NCBI GenBank assembly: GCA_964619955.1
Contig: CAZUJF010000054.1
Coordinates: 1-33,137, forward strand
DNA length: 33,137 bases
Direction of reading: 5' to 3'
DNA from: JACQFK01 sp964619955
GTDB taxonomy: Bacteria > Planctomycetota > MHYJ01 > JACPRB01
Shown here piece after piece: positions 1-8,072 of this stretch. The notes under the pieces were generated by a model. It did no database searches, had not been told where the DNA came from, and was given only the letters and a program-made list of their open reading frames with translations. The position numbers and the translations under genes are program-made. Numbering within the stretch: position 1 is the first letter of the stretch; each line of letters starts with the position of its first letter.

Positions 1-315
1 GTCGCCCGTGACCACCCAGACCTGCAGCTCGGGGTTCGCCAGCTTCAGGCCCGTGGCCACGGCCGGCGCGCGTCCGTGGATGGTGTGGAACCCGTAGGTG
101 TTGACGTAGTACGGAAAGCGGCTGGAACAGCCGATGCCCGACACCATCACCATCTTGTGCTTCGGGACGCCCAGCTGCGAGAAGACCTGCTGGGCGGAGC
201 TGAGGATCGCGTAGTCCCCGCAACCGGGGCACCAGCGGACCTCCTGGTCCGTCTGGAAGTCGGCCTTGCCGTACTTGACCGCGGCCGCGTTCTGGGGCTG
301 TGTCGGTGCGACCAT
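1..315 (-). CDS. korB: 2-oxoacid:ferredoxin oxidoreductase subunit beta (KorB), cut by the window edge
   Basis: This is the thiamine-diphosphate-binding beta subunit of a 2-oxoglutarate/2-oxoacid:ferredoxin oxidoreductase. The enzyme oxidatively decarboxylates a 2-oxoacid with CoA and passes electrons to ferredoxin in the cytoplasm. Only the first 105 codons are in the window. The translation shows RWCPGCGDYAIL near residue 33, the CxxC-containing start typical of KorB, then GIGCSSRFPYY and the GFHTIHGRAPAVATGLKLANP segment in shorter form, both characteristic of the family. The ATG at 315 lies one base beyond the korA stop (317-319), so the two subunits are almost certainly translationally coupled. 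The 3' end, with the rest of the cofactor site, lies outside the window. The exact substrate (2-oxoglutarate or another oxoacid) cannot be read from this part. Confidence 0.93.
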   Translation of the reverse strand, partial: MVAPTQPQNAAAVKYGKADFQTDQEVRWCPGCGDYAILSSAQQVFSQLGVPKHKMVMVSGIGCSSRFPYYVNTYGFHTIHGRAPAVATGLKLANPELQVWVVTGD

Positions 316-316
316 G

Positions 317-2200
317 TTAGCGGGTCTCCTTCTCGATCACGTCGATCAGTTCGGACACGAGGAACGGCTTCCCCTGGACCTTGTTGACGCCCTTGGCATC
401 GACCAGGAACTTCGCCCGAAGGAGGAAGACCAGCTGGCCCAGATTCATCTCGGGAACCAGAACCTTCTTGAATCTCGCGAGCACCTTTCCGAGATTCGCC
501 GGGAACGGGTTGAGGTGGCGCAGGTGCGCGCGCGCGACCTTGATGCCCCGCTTCTGGCAGTCCTCGACCGCCGCGCGGATCGGACCGTAGGTCGAGCCCC
601 AGCCGAGCACCAGCGTCGTCGCATCCGCGGGGCCGTGGACCTCGACGTCCGGGATGTCCTGGGCGATGCGGGCGATCTTCGCCGCCCGGATGCGGCACAT
701 GAAATCGTGGTTCTCGGGGTCGTAGTTGACGTTGCCGTGGATGTGGCTCTTCTCGATGCCGCCGATGCGGTGCTCGAGGCCCGGCGTGCCCGGAACCGCC
801 CATTCGCGCGCGAGCGTCACCTCGTTCCGGAGGTAGGGCGCGAACCCGTCGGGGTCCTTGCGGAACTTGACCGGGATCTTCGCCATCTTGTCCGGGTCCG
901 GGATCAGCCAGGGCTCGGCCCCGTTGGCCAGATAGCCGTCCGAAAGCAGGAAGACCGGGCACATGTATTTGATCGCGATGCGGCAGGCCTCGACCGCGGC
1001 GTCGAAGCAGTCCGCGGGGGTCTGCGGGGCGACGATCGCCACCGGCGACTCCGAATTCCGGCCGTACATCGCCTGCAGCAGGTCCGCCTGCTCCGTCTTC
1101 GTCGGCAGGCCCGTCGAGGGGCCGCCGCGCTGGATGTCCACGACGACCAGCGGCAGTTCCACCATCACGGCGAGGTTGATGGCCTCGCTCTTCAGCGCCA
1201 CCCCGGGGCCGCTCGTGCCCGTGATGCCGAGCGAGCCGGCGTACGAGGCGCCGATCGTCGCGGCGACGGCGGCGATCTCGTCCTCGGCCTGGAAGGTCTT
1301 CACGCCGAAATTCTTGTAGTTGGACAGCTCGTGCAGGATGTCGCTAGCGGGCGTGATCGGATAGCTGCCGTAGAAGATCGGGAGCCCCGACAGCTTCGAC
1401 GCCGCCACCAGCCCCAGGGCGATGGCCACGTTCCCCGACATGTTCCGGTAGGTCCCCGGCGCATACTTCGCGGCGGGCACCGTGAACTGCGAGCGGAACA
1501 GCTCCGTCGCCTCGGCGTAGGCGAATCCGGCCTTGAGGGCCAGCTGCGCCGCGTGGACGATGGGCCGCTCCGGCGTGGACTTCTTGGCGAACTCCCGCTC
1601 GATGGCCTTCATCGTCGTCTCGAGCGGCCGGTTGTAGAGCCAGTAGAGGATGCCGAGGGCGAAGAAGTTCTTGTTCCGCTCCTTGTTGGGGCGGTCCTTC
1701 TCGGCGAACTTGATCGACTCGAGGGCCTTCATCGTCAGCTCGGTGATCGGCAGCTTGTAGGTCTGGTACTTGTCCAGCGAGCCGTCGTCGAGCGGGTTCG
1801 TCTTGCAGTTGGCCTTCTTGAGGTCGACCTCGCCGAAGGCGTCCGTGTTGACGATCACGACGCTGTTGGCGGGCATGTCCGCCAGGTTCACCTTCAAAGC
1901 CGCCGGGTTGAACGCCACCAGCACGTCGGGACGGTCGCCCGGCGTATGGATGTCGCTCGCCGCGAACTGCACCTGGAAGCCCGAGACCCCGGGCAGCGAT
2001 CCGGCCGGGGCGCGGATCTCGGCCGGAAAGTCCGGGAACGTGGACAGGTCGTTGCCCAGCACGGCCGAGGTGTTGGTGAAGTGCGTTCCGGTGACCTGGA
2101 TGCCGTCGCCGGAATCGCCGGCGAAGCGGATGGTCACCTGGTCCAGCGTCTCCCGGTTGCGGGGAGGGGCCGGGTTGCCCGTCGCGGTGGGGGGCGTCAT
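317..2200 (-). CDS. korA: 2-oxoacid:ferredoxin oxidoreductase subunit alpha, gamma-alpha fusion (KorA)
   Basis: This is the fused gamma-alpha subunit that pairs with KorB in CoA-dependent oxidation of 2-oxoacids with ferredoxin reduction. At 627 residues it has the length of the two-subunit (KorAB) type, in which the gamma domain is joined to the front of alpha. The gamma domain covers about residues 20-205 and starts with RFAGDSGDGIQVTG. The alpha pyrimidine-binding domain begins near 255 and carries YPITPAS at 280-286 and a GTSGPG segment, followed by the RGGPSTGLPTKTEQ motif. The start at 2200 has AGGAG seven bases upstream. The gene lies behind an unusual leader with its own promoter, a mini-ORF and an intrinsic terminator. 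No ferredoxin-like delta subunit is encoded next to it, so electrons probably go to a separate ferredoxin. Confidence 0.95.
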   Translation of the reverse strand: MTPPTATGNPAPPRNRETLDQVTIRFAGDSGDGIQVTGTHFTNTSAVLGNDLSTFPDFPAEIRAPAGSLPGVSGFQVQFAASDIHTPGDRPDVLVAFNPAALKVNLADMPANSVVIVNTDAFGEVDLKKANCKTNPLDDGSLDKYQTYKLPITELTMKALESIKFAEKDRPNKERNKNFFALGILYWLYNRPLETTMKAIEREFAKKSTPERPIVHAAQLALKAGFAYAEATELFRSQFTVPAAKYAPGTYRNMSGNVAIALGLVAASKLSGLPIFYGSYPITPASDILHELSNYKNFGVKTFQAEDEIAAVAATIGASYAGSLGITGTSGPGVALKSEAINLAVMVELPLVVVDIQRGGPSTGLPTKTEQADLLQAMYGRNSESPVAIVAPQTPADCFDAAVEACRIAIKYMCPVFLLSDGYLANGAEPWLIPDPDKMAKIPVKFRKDPDGFAPYLRNEVTLAREWAVPGTPGLEHRIGGIEKSHIHGNVNYDPENHDFMCRIRAAKIARIAQDIPDVEVHGPADATTLVLGWGSTYGPIRAAVEDCQKRGIKVARAHLRHLNPFPANLGKVLARFKKVLVPEMNLGQLVFLLRAKFLVDAKGVNKVQGKPFLVSELIDVIEKETR

Positions 2201-2219
2201 GGCGTCTCCTGGGGACAGA

Positions 2220-2273
2220 TTAAGAAAAAAGCCCCGGGACTCCGGGGCCTGTCGTCCTGTTCATCTCGCTCAT
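2220..2273 (-). CDS. putative 17-residue leader peptide of the kor operon
   Basis: A mini-ORF reads MSEMNRTTGPGVPGLFS and stops with TAA 19 bases before the korA start. A GGAGG lies nine bases upstream of its ATG. Its last nine codons are the terminator hairpin and T-tract themselves, so a ribosome translating it would disrupt the hairpin. This is the geometry of a translation-controlled attenuator. The amino acid content shows no run of one residue that would suggest a sensed amino acid. It may also be a chance frame, since a GC hairpin followed by Ts readily encodes Gly/Pro and ends in a stop. Confidence 0.35.
   Translation of the reverse strand: MSEMNRTTGPGVPGLFS
2225..2248 (-). terminator. 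intrinsic terminator in the korA leader
   Basis: On the minus strand a 7-bp GC stem (GCCCCGG with CCGGGGC, loop AGTC) is followed directly by six Ts. It can end transcription from the HEAT-repeat gene, but it also lies between the best korA promoter and the korA ribosome-binding site, only 24 bases before the start codon. That makes an attenuation role possible. Confidence 0.8.
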
Positions 2274-2326
2274 GCTTTTCAGCCTCCGGGGGCCCCACGG
2301 GGGCCTTCCCGGCACTTTCCAACGAG

Positions 2327-2356
2327 ACTATATCCAAGCGCCCCTTCTCATTTCAA
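2327..2356 (-). promoter_or_regulatory. predicted sigma-70-type promoter for korAB
   Basis: On the minus strand TTGAAA (2356-2351), an 18-base spacer and TATAGT (2332-2327) form a good housekeeping-type promoter. It would start RNA near 2320 and give korA a leader of about 120 bases. The leader carries a second GC-rich palindrome (about 2286-2300) in front of the mini-ORF and terminator. Confidence 0.5.
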
Positions 2357-2424
2357 GCACCCTTCCCGCGGTCCCGGGGCCTACTTCGCGGAAGGTCCTC
2401 AGTTTCCGGAACACGCCCCCTCCC

Positions 2425-2985
2425 TCAGGGGTCGGACGTCCGGACCTTGTCGTCCTCCGCCTTCAGGCGTTCCTTGTTGTCCGTGAACCAGTCCTCCCAG
2501 CGCTCGACCGTCGCCTTGTCCGCGCCGTAGGACTTCCCCACCCGCTTGTCGAGCAGGCCCGTCACCTCGGCGCCGAACCGGTGCAGCTTCTGCTCCGTCC
2601 GGCCTATCCCCGCCATACAGTCCAGGAGATGGCGGATGGGCTGAAGCTGCAGCGGCGACTTGACCAGCGCCTTGGCACAGGCCAGGCGCACTTCCGGCTC
2701 CTCGTCCTTCTGGTTCAGCACCTTGCCCAGTTCGGCCAGCGTCACGCCCTTGCGGTCCTTGACGGTCTCAAGCGCCGCGGCCGCGGCCAGCCGGACTTCC
2801 TTGGCCGGATCCTTCAAGGCCCCCGCCAGGAGCTTGAGGGACTTCTCCTGCACGGCCCCGTGAAGCTTGGAAAGGGACGCCACCCGGGCCGCGGGCTCCG
2901 GCGCCTTGAAGCCCTTCTCGAACTCCGCCCGCAGCGCCGCCTCGTCGGGCAGCGCAAGCAGGAACGCACAAACCGTGGCCAGCAT
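2425..2985 (-). CDS. HEAT-repeat protein with probable N-terminal export signal
   Basis: This 186-residue protein has a short hydrophobic N-terminus (MLATVCAFLLALPDEA) that looks like a signal peptide or membrane anchor. It is followed by two to three HEAT-like helical repeats; the clearest is EVRLAAAAALETVKD near 63-77, with a second at PEVRLACAKALVKSP. HEAT repeats mediate protein contacts, and no catalytic motif is visible. An AGGAGG six bases before the ATG fixes the start. The radical SAM gene stops only nine bases upstream, so the two are probably cotranscribed, and the kor leader terminator lies downstream. The C-terminal third is charged and contains WEDWFTDNKE. The function is unknown; a periplasmic scaffold is a guess. 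Confidence 0.8.
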   Translation of the reverse strand: MLATVCAFLLALPDEAALRAEFEKGFKAPEPAARVASLSKLHGAVQEKSLKLLAGALKDPAKEVRLAAAAALETVKDRKGVTLAELGKVLNQKDEEPEVRLACAKALVKSPLQLQPIRHLLDCMAGIGRTEQKLHRFGAEVTGLLDKRVGKSYGADKATVERWEDWFTDNKERLKAEDDKVRTSDP

Positions 2986-2994
2986 GTCGGCCTC

Positions 2995-3789
2995 CTACCC
3001 GAAAACGTCCGCCTCAATCCCCGTCTGTTCCGTCAGGGCGCGCGCGATCTCCTCCAGGCGCGGCCGCTCGACGCGCAGGATCTTCTTGTCCGCGGGAAAG
3101 CGGTCCACGCTGTAGATCTGCACCGAGCGCGGTTTCACCCGGGCGACGGCGCCGATCCAGTCCGAGACCGACTTGTCGTCCGTGTTGTCCCGCCGCCCCC
3201 GCGTGAACATCGACTGGATCGTGAAATCGCGGATCTTCTTCATGCCCTGCATCACGTCCCAGATGCCGACGCCGGTCACGGGCGAGTTCATGTTCAGGAA
3301 CTGCTCCTCGGTTCCGGCGTCCAGCTTCAGGAAGCGCGCGTCGAGGAGGTTCAAGCCCTCGACCACGCCGGGCTGGTCCAGATGCGCGGCGTTGCTGAGG
3401 ATGTCGCAGCGGACCCCGGGCAGCTCCTCGTCGCGCACCGCGAGGACCGCCCGCACCACCTCCGCGAATTCCGGATGCAGCGTCGGCTCCCCGTTGCCCG
3501 CTAGCGTGATGCAATCGAGCGTCTCGCCCCGGGCCTTCAGCCCGCGCAGGGCCGTCCGCAATCCCTCCGCCACCTCGTCCGCGCCGGGGAACTTCAATTT
3601 GGCGAGCGAGGCCGGATCCACCAGGTCGGTCGTCCAGCCGCACTGGCAGTAGTTGCAGTTGAACGAACACACCTTGACGCCGAACGGGAGGATGTTGACC
3701 CCCAGCGACGCGCCCAGACGCCGCGACTTCACGGGTCCGTACGTGATGCCGTCGCTGAGCCGGTATTCCGTGTAGACATGCGCTTCCAT
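2995..3789 (-). CDS. radical SAM protein (COG0731-like Fe-S oxidoreductase)
   Basis: This is a radical S-adenosylmethionine enzyme. The cluster-binding CxxxCxxC is at residues 41-48 (CSFNCNYC), followed by another Cys at 50. The segment GNGEPTLHPEF is the glycine-rich SAM-contact strand of the family, and the N-terminal YGPVKSRRLG is typical of COG0731-like proteins. I cannot assign the substrate. The open frame extends to 3948, but that would overlap ileS head to head. I prefer ATG 3789 (264 residues) because a TATTAT -10 box lies ten bases upstream; ATG 3801 is the alternative. The gene is divergent from ileS with under 100 bases between them and is followed by the HEAT-repeat gene. Confidence 0.85.
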   Translation of the reverse strand: MEAHVYTEYRLSDGITYGPVKSRRLGASLGVNILPFGVKVCSFNCNYCQCGWTTDLVDPASLAKLKFPGADEVAEGLRTALRGLKARGETLDCITLAGNGEPTLHPEFAEVVRAVLAVRDEELPGVRCDILSNAAHLDQPGVVEGLNLLDARFLKLDAGTEEQFLNMNSPVTGVGIWDVMQGMKKIRDFTIQSMFTRGRRDNTDDKSVSDWIGAVARVKPRSVQIYSVDRFPADKKILRVERPRLEEIARALTEQTGIEADVFG

Positions 3790-3877
3790 GTGGACGCCCA
3801 TAATATCAAAAAACGACGCGGGAGGCCCCCCGCTCTCTGGATTCGACCTGCGCCCCTCGCTATCATGACGCGCTCTT

Positions 3878-6598
3878 ATGGCAGAGAACAAATACAAGGA
3901 CACCCTCAACCTTCCCAAGACCGACTTCCCCATGGCGGCCAGCCTCACCCAGATGGAGCCGCGGATGCGGGAGCGCTGGGAGAAGGAGGACCTCTACCGC
4001 CGGATCCAGAAGGCCCGTGAAGACGCCCCGCTCTGGGTCCTGCACGACGGGCCCCCGTACGCCAACGGCGACGTCCACGTGGGCACCGGCCAGAACAAGA
4101 TCCTCAAGGACATGGTCGTGAAGTTCCGCACCATGAGGGGGTTCCGTTCCCCCTACGTGCCGGGCTGGGACTGCCACGGGCTCCCCATCGAACACAAGGT
4201 GCTCAAGGATCTCGGCCCCAAGGCCCGCGAGCTTTCGAAGGCGGACATCCGGAAGCTCTGCCTCGAGTTCGCCCGGAAGTACATCGACCTCCAGCGCCGC
4301 CAGTTCAAGTCCCTCGGCATCCTCGGCGAATGGGACAAGCCCTACCTGACCATCGACCACGAGTACGAACTCGGCATCATCGAGGTCTTCGAACTCCTCT
4401 GGAAAAAGGGCCATGTGGCCAAGCGCCGCCGCCCCATCCACTGGTGCCTACAGGACCGCACCGCGCTCGCCGAGGCGGAACTGGAGTACAAGAGCCTCGC
4501 CTCCCCGTCCATCTACCTGGCCTTCCCCATGGCGAGCCGGCCGGACACCGACCTGCTCGTCTGGACGACGACCCCGTGGACGCTGCCCGCGAACGTCGCC
4601 GTCGCGGTCAAAGGGGACCTCGACTACGCCGTCGTCTCCTTCCGCGGCCGGCAGGCCATCGTCGCGCCCCAGCGCCTGGAGGAACTCCGCAAGAAATTCG
4701 AGATCGGCGAGCAGACGGGGACGATCAAGGGCCGCGAACTCGAGGGGCAGACCTACCGGCACCCCCTCTACGGCCACGCCTGCCCCGTCGTGCTCGCGGA
4801 CTACGTCACCGTCACGGACGGCACCGGCCTCGTCCACACCGCCCCCGGCCACGGCGCCGAGGACTACGAGACCGGCCTGAAGTACAAGCTGCCGATCCTC
4901 TCGCCCGTCGACGAGGGCGGCTGCTTCACCGAGGAGGCGAAGCCGTACACCGGGAAGCGCATCTGGGACGCCAACGCGCTCGTCATCGAGGACCTGCGCA
5001 AGAGCGGCGTGCTGGTGCAGCACTCCGAGTTCACCCACGACTACCCCTGCTGCTGGCGCTGCAAGCAGCCCGTCATCTTCCGCGCGACCGAGCAGTGGTT
5101 CATCAGCATCGACCACGCCGGCGCCCGGCAGGCGGCCCTCGAGGCCGTCAAGACCACGAAGTGGGTCCCCGCCTGGGGCGAGACGCGCATCGCCAACATG
5201 CTGGCGGAACGGCCCGACTGGTGCGTGTCCCGCCAGCGCTCCTGGGGCGTCCCCATCCCGGCCTTCTACTGCTCGAAATGCCGCGCGCTCTTCTTCAACC
5301 AGGCGAGCTTCGACGCGATCAAGGCCCTCGTCGCCCGCGGGGGCGCCGACGCCTGGTTCACCACCGAGGCGAAGGACATCCTGCCCGCCGGCACGCGCTG
5401 CGCCTGCGGGTCGGGCGACTTCGACAAGGAGCAGGACATCTTCGACGTCTGGTTCGAATCCGGGGCCAGCCACCGCTCCGTGCTCATGAAGCGCCCGGAG
5501 CTGCACTTCCCCGCCGAACTCTACCTCGAGGGCACCGACCAGCACCGCGGCTGGTTCCAGGTCTCCCTGCTGGCGAGCCTGCTCTCCACCGGCCGGGCGC
5601 CGTTCAAGGAGGTCGTGACGCACGGCTTCCTCGTCGACGCGCGCACCGGGGACAAGCTGTCCAAGTCCGGCTTCCTGATCTCGGTGGACGAGGTCGTCTC
5701 CAAGATCGGCTCGGAACTGCTGCGCCTCTGGATCGCCTCCATCGACTTCAGCAGCGACCTGCCCATGTCCTGGGAGATCCTCAAGGAACGCGCCGAACCC
5801 TACAAGAAGATCCGCAACACGTTCCGCTACCTGCTGGGCTCGACGGGGGATTTCGACCCCTCGAAGGACCGGGTCGCCGACCTGCTCGACGTCGACCGCT
5901 GGGCCCTGGCGGAGCTGTCGGGGCTCATCCGCCGCGTGACCGCGCATTTCGAGAAGTACGAGTTCTTCCGCGCCTACCAGGACCTGCACCAGTTCTGCGT
6001 CGTGACGATGAGCTCCCAGTATTTCGACATCCTCAAGGACCGACTCTACACCTCGGGCCGCGACTCGCGCGAGCGGCGCAGCGGCCAGACGGTCCTCCAC
6101 GAGATCCTGAGCGCCCTCGTGAAGCTCTGCGCGCCCATCCTCTGCCACACGGCGGAGGAGGTCTGGGGCTACCTGCCCGGACGGGAGGCCTCCAGCGTGC
6201 ACCTCGCCCTCTGGCCGAAGGCCGCCGCGGAGGAGCAGGACGCGAAATGGGACAGGATCTGGCGCGTGCGGACGGAGGTCTACCGCGAGCTCGAGAAGCT
6301 CCGCGGCGCGGGCACCGTCGGCAAGTCGCTCGAGGCGAGCGTCCGCCTGTGCTCCACCGACCCGGAGACGCAGCAGGCCCTGAAGTCCGTCGATCTCACG
6401 TCGATCCTGATCGTGTCGGAAGCGCTGCTCTCGGATGCGCCCGTGGGACCCGAGACGACGGAGCTGAAGGGCCTCAGCGTGGTCGTGGAGAAGTCCCCGC
6501 ACCCGAAATGCGAACGCTGCTGGAATCTGAGGCCGGACGTCGGCCGCCAGGCCGCCCACCCGGCCCTCTGCGGACGCTGCGTGACGGCGCTCGGATAG
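3878..6598 (+). CDS. ileS: isoleucyl-tRNA synthetase
   Basis: This class I aminoacyl-tRNA synthetase charges tRNA-Ile with isoleucine. At 906 residues it is slightly short of the usual 930 or so. The first signature, normally HIGH, reads HVGT at 67-70 within PYANGDVHVGTGQNK. The second signature is KLSKS at 593-597. The editing (CP1) domain lies between them, with WTTTPWTLPAN. DWCVSRQRSWGVPIP marks the second half of the Rossmann fold. A C-terminal zinc site has C878, C881, C898 and C901, as in bacterial type IleRS. An extra CxxC-rich insert (FYCSKC, then CAC) follows the WGVPIP motif. A TATCAT -10 box sits 11 bases before the ATG, so the mRNA leader would be only a few bases. The T in HVGT occurs in some bacterial IleRS and is not evidence of inactivation. 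Confidence 0.97.
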   Translation: MAENKYKDTLNLPKTDFPMAASLTQMEPRMRERWEKEDLYRRIQKAREDAPLWVLHDGPPYANGDVHVGTGQNKILKDMVVKFRTMRGFRSPYVPGWDCHGLPIEHKVLKDLGPKARELSKADIRKLCLEFARKYIDLQRRQFKSLGILGEWDKPYLTIDHEYELGIIEVFELLWKKGHVAKRRRPIHWCLQDRTALAEAELEYKSLASPSIYLAFPMASRPDTDLLVWTTTPWTLPANVAVAVKGDLDYAVVSFRGRQAIVAPQRLEELRKKFEIGEQTGTIKGRELEGQTYRHPLYGHACPVVLADYVTVTDGTGLVHTAPGHGAEDYETGLKYKLPILSPVDEGGCFTEEAKPYTGKRIWDANALVIEDLRKSGVLVQHSEFTHDYPCCWRCKQPVIFRATEQWFISIDHAGARQAALEAVKTTKWVPAWGETRIANMLAERPDWCVSRQRSWGVPIPAFYCSKCRALFFNQASFDAIKALVARGGADAWFTTEAKDILPAGTRCACGSGDFDKEQDIFDVWFESGASHRSVLMKRPELHFPAELYLEGTDQHRGWFQVSLLASLLSTGRAPFKEVVTHGFLVDARTGDKLSKSGFLISVDEVVSKIGSELLRLWIASIDFSSDLPMSWEILKERAEPYKKIRNTFRYLLGSTGDFDPSKDRVADLLDVDRWALAELSGLIRRVTAHFEKYEFFRAYQDLHQFCVVTMSSQYFDILKDRLYTSGRDSRERRSGQTVLHEILSALVKLCAPILCHTAEEVWGYLPGREASSVHLALWPKAAAEEQDAKWDRIWRVRTEVYRELEKLRGAGTVGKSLEASVRLCSTDPETQQALKSVDLTSILIVSEALLSDAPVGPETTELKGLSVVVEKSPHPKCERCWNLRPDVGRQAAHPALCGRCVTALG

Positions 6599-6646
6599 CG
6601 CAGAGGGCTTCCGATCAGGCCTCTTCTGGGATACAGTAGGGGAACC

Positions 6647-7285
6647 ATGGTCGACACGTTCAGGCCCGGGCATCCGCCCCAGTTCCCGGTTCCGCTGCGC
6701 CTGGGGGTCCTGCTTTCGGGAAGCGGCCGGACCCTCCAGAACCTGATCGACCGCATCCGGGACGGCACCCTGCCCGCCCGCATCGAAGTCGTGGTGTCCT
6801 CCCATCCCGGCGTGAAGGGGCTCGACATCGCCGCGGCGAACGGTATCCCCTCGGCCGTCGTCGACTACAGGAAGGTCGTCGGCCCGGCCTTCGACCAGGC
6901 GATCACGGCCGTCCTGGACCGCCGGCCGATCGATCTCGTGATCATGGCCGGATTCCTCCGGCGCTACGTGTTCCCGGCCGCCTACCGGGGCCGGGTCCTG
7001 AACATCCACCCCGCCCTCCTGCCCGATTTCGGCGGCAAGGGCTTCTGGGGGCACCGCGTGCACGAAGCCGTGCTCAAGGCCGGCGTCCGGGAGTCGGGAT
7101 GCACCGTGCATCTCGCCGATCACGAGTACGACCGCGGGCCGATCCTGCTGCAGAAGCGGGTGCCCGTCCTCCCGGGCGACACCCCCGACACGCTGGCCGC
7201 CCGCGTCTTCCAGGCGGAATGCGAGGCCTACCCCGAGGCCATCCGCGGCCTGGCCGCGCCGGCGACGGCGGGAGGATCCCGATGA
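6647..7285 (+). CDS. purN: phosphoribosylglycinamide formyltransferase (GART)
   Basis: This enzyme transfers the formyl group of 10-formyltetrahydrofolate to glycinamide ribonucleotide, the third step of de novo purine synthesis. At 212 residues it has normal length with a short N-terminal extension. GVLLSGSGRTLQNL at 26-39 is the phosphate-binding start. The catalytic Asn-His-Asp triad is N119, H121 (NIHPALLP) and D162 (HEYDRGPIL). The loop after the His motif has FGGKGFWG, the longer version seen in many non-enteric PurN proteins. AGGGGA lies five bases before the ATG, and a TTCCGA-17-TACAGT promoter may overlap the ileS-purN gap. The stop overlaps the start of the first DUF4388 gene, so the nucleotide gene is transcriptionally tied to that regulatory cluster. 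Confidence 0.95.
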   Translation: MVDTFRPGHPPQFPVPLRLGVLLSGSGRTLQNLIDRIRDGTLPARIEVVVSSHPGVKGLDIAAANGIPSAVVDYRKVVGPAFDQAITAVLDRRPIDLVIMAGFLRRYVFPAAYRGRVLNIHPALLPDFGGKGFWGHRVHEAVLKAGVRESGCTVHLADHEYDRGPILLQKRVPVLPGDTPDTLAARVFQAECEAYPEAIRGLAAPATAGGSR

Positions 7286-8064
7286 TGCGGGTCCTCAAAG
7301 GCCACGTGGAAATCCTCGGGCTGGGCAATCTCCTCCAGACGCTCGCCCTGAACCGCTGCGAGGGCGTGCTCACGCTCGTGCGGGGCCAGGAGCGCAAGAG
7401 CATCCATTTCACGCCGAAGGGCATGCGCCTGCTCTCGTCGAGCATGAAGCGCATGAACAAGCTGGGCAAGATCCTGCTCCGCCGCCGCCGGATCACGAAG
7501 GAGGATTTGGAATCCCTCCTCAAGGAGCAGCGGCTGCTCGGGTGGAAGCTCGGCCAGGTCGCCGTCGAAAGCGGCCTCGTCCAGAAGAAGGACGTCGAGG
7601 AGGCGCTCCGCGAGCAGATCGAGGAGGAGATCTTCGACCTCTTCATGTGGGAGGACGCGGGCTTCGAGTTCATGGAGGGCAAGGCCCCCTCCGACTTCGG
7701 CGACTACCCGCTCTCGGGCATGACGTTCGAGACCAGCGTCACCAGCATCATCCTCGAGGCGGCCCGGCGCGCGGACGAACTCCTGATGATCCGCAAGATC
7801 CTCCACGACGAGGAGATGTCCCTCGCCCGGCTTCCCTTCGACATCCAGGCCGACGAACTCGGGGGCGACGTGGACTCCATCGACGCGGTGCTGCCGCTCA
7901 TCAACGGACGGCGCACGGTCCGCGAGGTGGTGCAAATCTCGATCTATCCGCGTTTCGCGACCATGCGCGCGCTATACCGGCTGCTTGTGTTAGGCTACGT
8001 GAAGATCATGGACCGGAAGGGCAACACGGTGCGCTTCACCGTGCCCGTGGAACGCGTTCGATAA
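7282..8064 (+). CDS. DUF4388 (PATAN-like) domain protein, first of three tandem paralogues
   Basis: This 260-residue protein begins with a DUF4388 domain (GHVEILGLGNLLQTLALNRC, then strands ending HFTPKGMRLLSS), a fold linked to PatA-type regulators. A helical middle domain follows from about 58 to 115 (KLGKILLRRRRITKEDLESLL, ALREQIEEEIFDLFMWEDAGF), then a winged-helix-like tail (INGRRTVREVVQISIYPRF, ALYRLLVLGYVKIMDR). It is the shortest paralogue and lacks the C-terminal receiver domain of the next two. GGAGG seven bases upstream supports ATG 7282, which overlaps the purN stop by four bases. DUF4388 proteins are generally placed in bacterial signalling or gliding systems, but no ligand is known. 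I infer a cytoplasmic signalling scaffold. Confidence 0.85.
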   Translation: MMRVLKGHVEILGLGNLLQTLALNRCEGVLTLVRGQERKSIHFTPKGMRLLSSSMKRMNKLGKILLRRRRITKEDLESLLKEQRLLGWKLGQVAVESGLVQKKDVEEALREQIEEEIFDLFMWEDAGFEFMEGKAPSDFGDYPLSGMTFETSVTSIILEAARRADELLMIRKILHDEEMSLARLPFDIQADELGGDVDSIDAVLPLINGRRTVREVVQISIYPRFATMRALYRLLVLGYVKIMDRKGNTVRFTVPVERVR

Positions 8065-8072
8065 GCGACAAG

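Noticed and set aside
266..2530. A 754-codon plus-strand frame opposite korA
   Set aside because: Antisense to a clear korA; no ribosome-binding site or domain.
3878..6598. HVGT instead of HIGH in IleRS as a sign of an inactive enzyme
   Set aside because: The variant occurs in functional bacterial IleRS as far as I know, all other motifs are intact, and no second ileS is needed to explain it.
4448..7123. An 891-codon minus-strand frame opposite ileS and purN
   Set aside because: Antisense shadow with biased, low-complexity composition and no motif.
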